Shown one piece after another: positions 31,607-34,450 of a stretch of 34,450 nt of DNA. The translations under genes and the position numbers were made by a program. Source of the DNA: an uncultured Marvinbryantia sp. (GTDB lineage Bacteria > Bacillota > Clostridia > Lachnospirales > Lachnospiraceae); NCBI GenBank assembly GCA_934408725.1, contig CAKRVB010000029.1, forward strand, positions 1-34,450, written 5' to 3'. Below the pieces are notes generated by a model that worked only from the letters and a program-made list of their open reading frames with translations, ran no database searches and had not been told where the DNA came from. The number at the start of each line of letters is the position of its first letter. Within the stretch, counting starts at the first letter, position 1.

Positions 31607-32380
31607 TCATTTTATGGATCGTGCATCCATTTTTTCTTTGATCGCCCGTATTTCATCTACAGCTGTTTTGCTGAAGTCATACGGGGAACTACCCTTTCGA
31701 TCCGCATCAATCACTTCTTTATTATAGTGAATAAATCCAAGCAAGTCTTCTTCTGGTATCTGGCTTCTGATGAATTCTTCGTCTTCTTCGTCCCTGACTT
31801 TATTTGCGACAACATTCACCTTTTTTACACCCAGCTCATTTGCCAGACGCTTTACATTACGGTATGTCTGAATACTTCTTGCACCAGGCTCAATAACAAC
31901 AACAAACTGATCCATCCCCTCTGTAGTTCCACGTCCCAGATGCTCCAGGCCTGCTTCCATATCCAGAATGACTACATCATCGCTTCGTAATACGAGATGA
32001 TTGATGATTCTCTTCAAGATCACATGTTCCGGGCAGACACATCCGCTGTTAGCGGTATCTACAGTTCCCAGAACCAGAAGCTTAACGCCATTACATGTTT
32101 TTGCATATTTATCCGGAATGTCACTCACCATCGGGTTCAGTTTATAAAATTTATTGTCATCAGATGCTCCGGTACGTTCCTGTACCAGTTTACGCATTTT
32201 CGTAATGGGTACGATCTGATCGATTTCCTCCTGTGAAAAGCCAAGAGCCAGTCCAAGGTTCGCATCAGGATCGACATCTGCTGTCAGAACCTGTTTACCT
32301 TCATCTGCATACAGCCGCGCAAGCGTTGCAGCAAATGTTGTTTTTCCGACTCCACCTTTACCAGTTACAGCTATTTTCAT
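31607..32380 (-). CDS. cooC: CODH nickel-insertion ATPase CooC/AcsF-type
   Basis: 257-aa MinD/SIMIBI-class ATPase that matures CO dehydrogenase or acetyl-CoA synthase by helping insert nickel. The deviant P-loop GKGGVGKTT is at 7-15, with switch residues in TADVDPDANLG (33-43). The Cys-x-Cys motif in SGCVCPEH (Cys114, Cys116) binds metal at the dimer interface in CooC. VVILDMEAGLEHLGRGT and VVANKVRDEEDEEFI complete the fold. It lies between acsA and acsB, so it could serve either enzyme. CooC (for CODH) and AcsF (for ACS) cannot be told apart by eye. The ATG at 32380 has a weak, distant GGTGGATG. Confidence 0.9.
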   Translation of the reverse strand: MKIAVTGKGGVGKTTFAATLARLYADEGKQVLTADVDPDANLGLALGFSQEEIDQIVPITKMRKLVQERTGASDDNKFYKLNPMVSDIPDKYAKTCNGVKLLVLGTVDTANSGCVCPEHVILKRIINHLVLRSDDVVILDMEAGLEHLGRGTTEGMDQFVVVIEPGARSIQTYRNVKRLANELGVKKVNVVANKVRDEEDEEFIRSQIPEEDLLGFIHYNKEVIDADRKGSSPYDFSKTAVDEIRAIKEKMDARSIK

Positions 32381-32431
32381 TGTAATTCATCCACCTTTAT
32401 TTTCAGTCATTGTTTCGATCTAAACGGCAGT

Positions 32432-32450
32432 GCTCCGTTTTTAACGGAGC
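32432..32450 (-). promoter_or_regulatory. hairpin between acsA and cooC
   Basis: 8 perfect pairs (32432-32439 with 32443-32450) with a 3-nt loop in the 97-bp gap. On the minus strand the sequence after it is ACTGCCGTTTAG, without a T tract. It may set the level of cooC below that of acsA by protecting the acsA 3' end. Confidence 0.6.
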
Positions 32451-32477
32451 GCCTGTCCGTATTAAAGTTCCGGGAAA

Positions 32478-34370
32478 TTAGATTCCAAGAGCAGCACGTT
32501 TTTCTTCGATTCTTTCGATCATCAGATCGCCCAGTTTATCCAGGTCTTTTTCTACTGTGTAAGCAGCTTCAACCCAGTCTCTTACGCCGTTAGTAAGCAG
32601 TTCGCACATCTGATCAGAACCGGATACATAAGGATCAACACCAAGGAAGGTATCAAGACCTGTAGCCACTACGTAGTTTCCGATAGATACCGCTTTTTCA
32701 GACATCCATTCAGGAGCACATCCAACAACCGGAAGCTGAGAAATGTTCAGTCCGGAATCCTTGGACAGCTGAGCTGCCAGCATCATCATACGGCTGATAT
32801 CTACACAGGATCCCATATGAAGTACTGGAGGGATATCTGCCAGTTCACAGACTCTCTTCAGACCTGCACCACAGAGATCTTTTGCTGCCTTGTCCATCAG
32901 ACCGGCTTTTGCAGCAGCCTGAGCAGAACATCCAGAAGCAATGATCACGATATCATTTGCGATCAGCTTCTTCATCAGTTCTACATGCATGTAGTCTGGT
33001 CTTACTTTAGGGTTGTTGCATCCAACCATAGCAACTGCGCCACGAAGTACACCAGATGTTACACACTGCAGTAATGGTTTGGTTGTTCCAGTCTCATCAA
33101 CCTGAGAGTTGGTAACGCCATCCAGGGTCTTAACGATTGCTTCCAGAGAGTAACCAACAGTAGCTTTCTGTTTGGTATCTGGTATGTAAACAAGTTCTGG
33201 TTTTCTGTTTACGAAGTTGTCAATTGCCATCTTAACGATTGCTTTTGCATTCTCGCCTGCTGTATCAGCTTCGAATCTTACAAAATCAGAATCTGGCATC
33301 TGGCAGATCGGAGATGTGGTCACAAACTTGGTGTGGAAACATTTGCTCAGAGGTCCGAGTGCCGGGAAGATACACTGTACGTCAACAACGATGGCTTCAC
33401 AGGCACCTGTCAGAACAACGTTTTCCTGCTGTAAGAAGTTACCAGCCATTGGAATACCACGACGCATTGCAACTTCATTTGATGTACAACATACACCAGA
33501 TACGGTGATGCCTTTTGCACCTTTGGATTTTGCGTATGCGATCATTTCCGGATCATCTGCATATTCACAGATCAGTTCGGAAAGGCTTGGGTCATGTCCG
33601 TGTACAACAATGTTTACGTTCTCAGCAACCATAACGCCAAGGTTAGCTTCTGTTTCGATTGGAGTAGGTGTACCAAACAGTACGTCAGAGAATTCTGTAC
33701 CTGTCATAGATCCGCCCCATCCATCAGACAGACCGTTACGAAGAGCCTGACGAACCAGTGCTTCCGGTTTACATGTGTTACCCATATGAGTCATATGAAG
33801 AGCGCAGGATACTTCGCGGTCAACGGCACGTGGAGTGATCTCTGCTTTTTCCCACAGATCCTGTGTATGCTGTGGAGCTCTCTTAACCCAGTTCTGATAT
33901 CCGAATACTTTACCATATTCCTGCATAGCCATAAGAGCTACTTCATGAGCCAGATCATAGATATCTTTTCCTTCTGTCTCTACATCCCATTCTTTCGCAA
34001 TGCGGATCAGTTTCTCTGGATCTTTTACTTTGTAAGGACCTTCTGGTTTTGCATGATACAGAGTGTTACAGATTTCACGTCCATGATCAGAGTGAGTAGC
34101 TGCGCCACCTGCTGTAAATCTCAGGAAGTTACGTCCTACAATACCATGAGCATCGCAGCCGCAGATTCCGCGTGGAGCCTTTGGTGTAATACGACATGGT
34201 CCCATAGAACAGATACGGCAACATACGCCCTGTTCACCAAACTTACAGTGTGGAGTCTGGTTCTTTACTCTGAGCTGCCATGAGTCTGCGCCAACCTTTG
34301 CGCCAGTCTCGAGAAGTCGATTGGTAATCGCTTCGTTTTCTTCAATTGTGGTTAACTTAAAATCTCCCAT
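32478..34370 (-). CDS. acsA: Ni-CO dehydrogenase catalytic subunit AcsA/CooS
   Basis: 630-aa homodimeric CODH that reduces CO2 to CO for acetyl-CoA synthesis. The N-terminal cluster-binding cysteines are Cys42, Cys50, Cys51, Cys54 and Cys59 (HCKFGEQGVCCRICSMGPC), serving the D and B clusters. C-cluster segments follow: VVHGHDPSLSE with its His, GVCCTSNE, VDVQCIFPAL, MVGCNNPK, IIASGCSAQAA and GSCVDISRMM. The length is standard. ATG at 34370 with AAGGAGGT. It heads the visible acs genes and is followed by cooC and acsB. As acsB is adjacent it is the CODH of the bifunctional CODH/ACS complex; acsA and cooS names are both used. Confidence 0.97.
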   Translation of the reverse strand: MGDFKLTTIEENEAITNRLLETGAKVGADSWQLRVKNQTPHCKFGEQGVCCRICSMGPCRITPKAPRGICGCDAHGIVGRNFLRFTAGGAATHSDHGREICNTLYHAKPEGPYKVKDPEKLIRIAKEWDVETEGKDIYDLAHEVALMAMQEYGKVFGYQNWVKRAPQHTQDLWEKAEITPRAVDREVSCALHMTHMGNTCKPEALVRQALRNGLSDGWGGSMTGTEFSDVLFGTPTPIETEANLGVMVAENVNIVVHGHDPSLSELICEYADDPEMIAYAKSKGAKGITVSGVCCTSNEVAMRRGIPMAGNFLQQENVVLTGACEAIVVDVQCIFPALGPLSKCFHTKFVTTSPICQMPDSDFVRFEADTAGENAKAIVKMAIDNFVNRKPELVYIPDTKQKATVGYSLEAIVKTLDGVTNSQVDETGTTKPLLQCVTSGVLRGAVAMVGCNNPKVRPDYMHVELMKKLIANDIVIIASGCSAQAAAKAGLMDKAAKDLCGAGLKRVCELADIPPVLHMGSCVDISRMMMLAAQLSKDSGLNISQLPVVGCAPEWMSEKAVSIGNYVVATGLDTFLGVDPYVSGSDQMCELLTNGVRDWVEAAYTVEKDLDKLGDLMIERIEEKRAALGI

Positions 34371-34402
34371 ATTTACCTCCTTATAATTTTTTTGGTAGAT
34401 TT

Positions 34403-34450
34403 TTAGAGCTTTAATTTATCTATGATATCGTGAAGAGCCAGCTTCACAGG
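34403..34450 (-). CDS. 3' end of an upstream gene, unidentified
   Basis: The last 15 codons of a minus-strand frame that runs off the right edge read PVKLALHDIIDKLKL and end in TAA at 34403-34405, 32 nt before the acsA start codon. The amphipathic helix looks like a genuine C-terminus. The fragment is too short to name. Its closeness suggests that it is cotranscribed with acsA. A second open frame at the edge is shorter and less protein-like. Confidence 0.4.
   Translation of the reverse strand, partial: PVKLALHDIIDKLKL

Noticed and set aside
1..34450. Insertion sequences, prophage, CRISPR arrays, tRNA or rRNA genes
   Set aside because: No transposase, integrase, regularly spaced repeat array or tRNA/rRNA-like stretch was seen on either strand. 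Gaps are short and explained by promoters, hairpins or the riboswitch unit.

Overview
The window comes from an anaerobic, Gram-positive acetogen of the Lachnospiraceae type, Blautia-like. The signs are a carbonyl-branch Wood-Ljungdahl cluster (acsA, cooC, acsB, acsD, acsC, acsE, acsV), cyclohydrolase and FolD for the methyl branch, AdhE, a clostridial (Re)-citrate synthase, Rex, moderate GC and strong AAGGAGG ribosome binding sites. I see no transposase, phage gene, tRNA, rRNA or CRISPR array. Nearly all genes are on the minus strand; only the ABC-F gene is on plus.

Region 1 (1-12071, minus) is housekeeping: the start of an NfnA-like flavoprotein at the left edge, ftsK/spoIIIE, uppP, a TepA/ClpP-like peptidase, a CFI-box protein of unknown function, yebC, a soluble CBS/CorC-like protein, mazF without a visible antitoxin, alr, nnrD, rex and an aspartate kinase gene. 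Region 2 (12205-14127, plus) is an ABC-F ATPase that converges on the next operon across a bidirectional terminator.

Region 3 (14209-17577, minus) is a three-gene operon: (Re)-citrate synthase-like gene, FCD-type GntR regulator, NADP isocitrate dehydrogenase. It looks like the oxidative TCA arm that makes 2-oxoglutarate. A perfect 72-bp loopless palindrome lies just upstream and contains a symmetric promoter and a central GntR-like site. Region 4 (17585-20329) is adhE with its own promoter and two Rex-like boxes. rex itself has a matching Rex box over its -35, so rex and adhE probably form a small NADH-responsive regulon.

Region 5 (20402-20859) has no recognisable gene. It has a strong sigma-A promoter, a cobalamin riboswitch (P1, B12 box, L5-L13 kissing loop), about 170 nt of small hairpins, then an intrinsic terminator. 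It ends before the adhE promoter starts, so it looks like a free-standing B12-controlled RNA of about 420 nt. It carries an anti-Shine-Dalgarno-like segment and two tiny in-frame ORFs. This is the best candidate in the window for something undescribed.

Region 6 (20906-34450, minus) has an exported NlpC/P60-like protein, folD, fchA, a DUF3786 protein, then the CODH/ACS genes. Transcription runs from acsA (right) to acsV, with a second promoter in front of acsD and stable hairpins between cistrons. FchA and FolD turn formyl-THF into methylene-THF. AcsE moves the methyl group from methyl-THF to the corrinoid protein AcsCD, AcsV reactivates the corrinoid, AcsA with CooC makes CO from CO2, and AcsB joins methyl, CO and CoA to acetyl-CoA. 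AdhE can reduce acetyl-CoA to ethanol.
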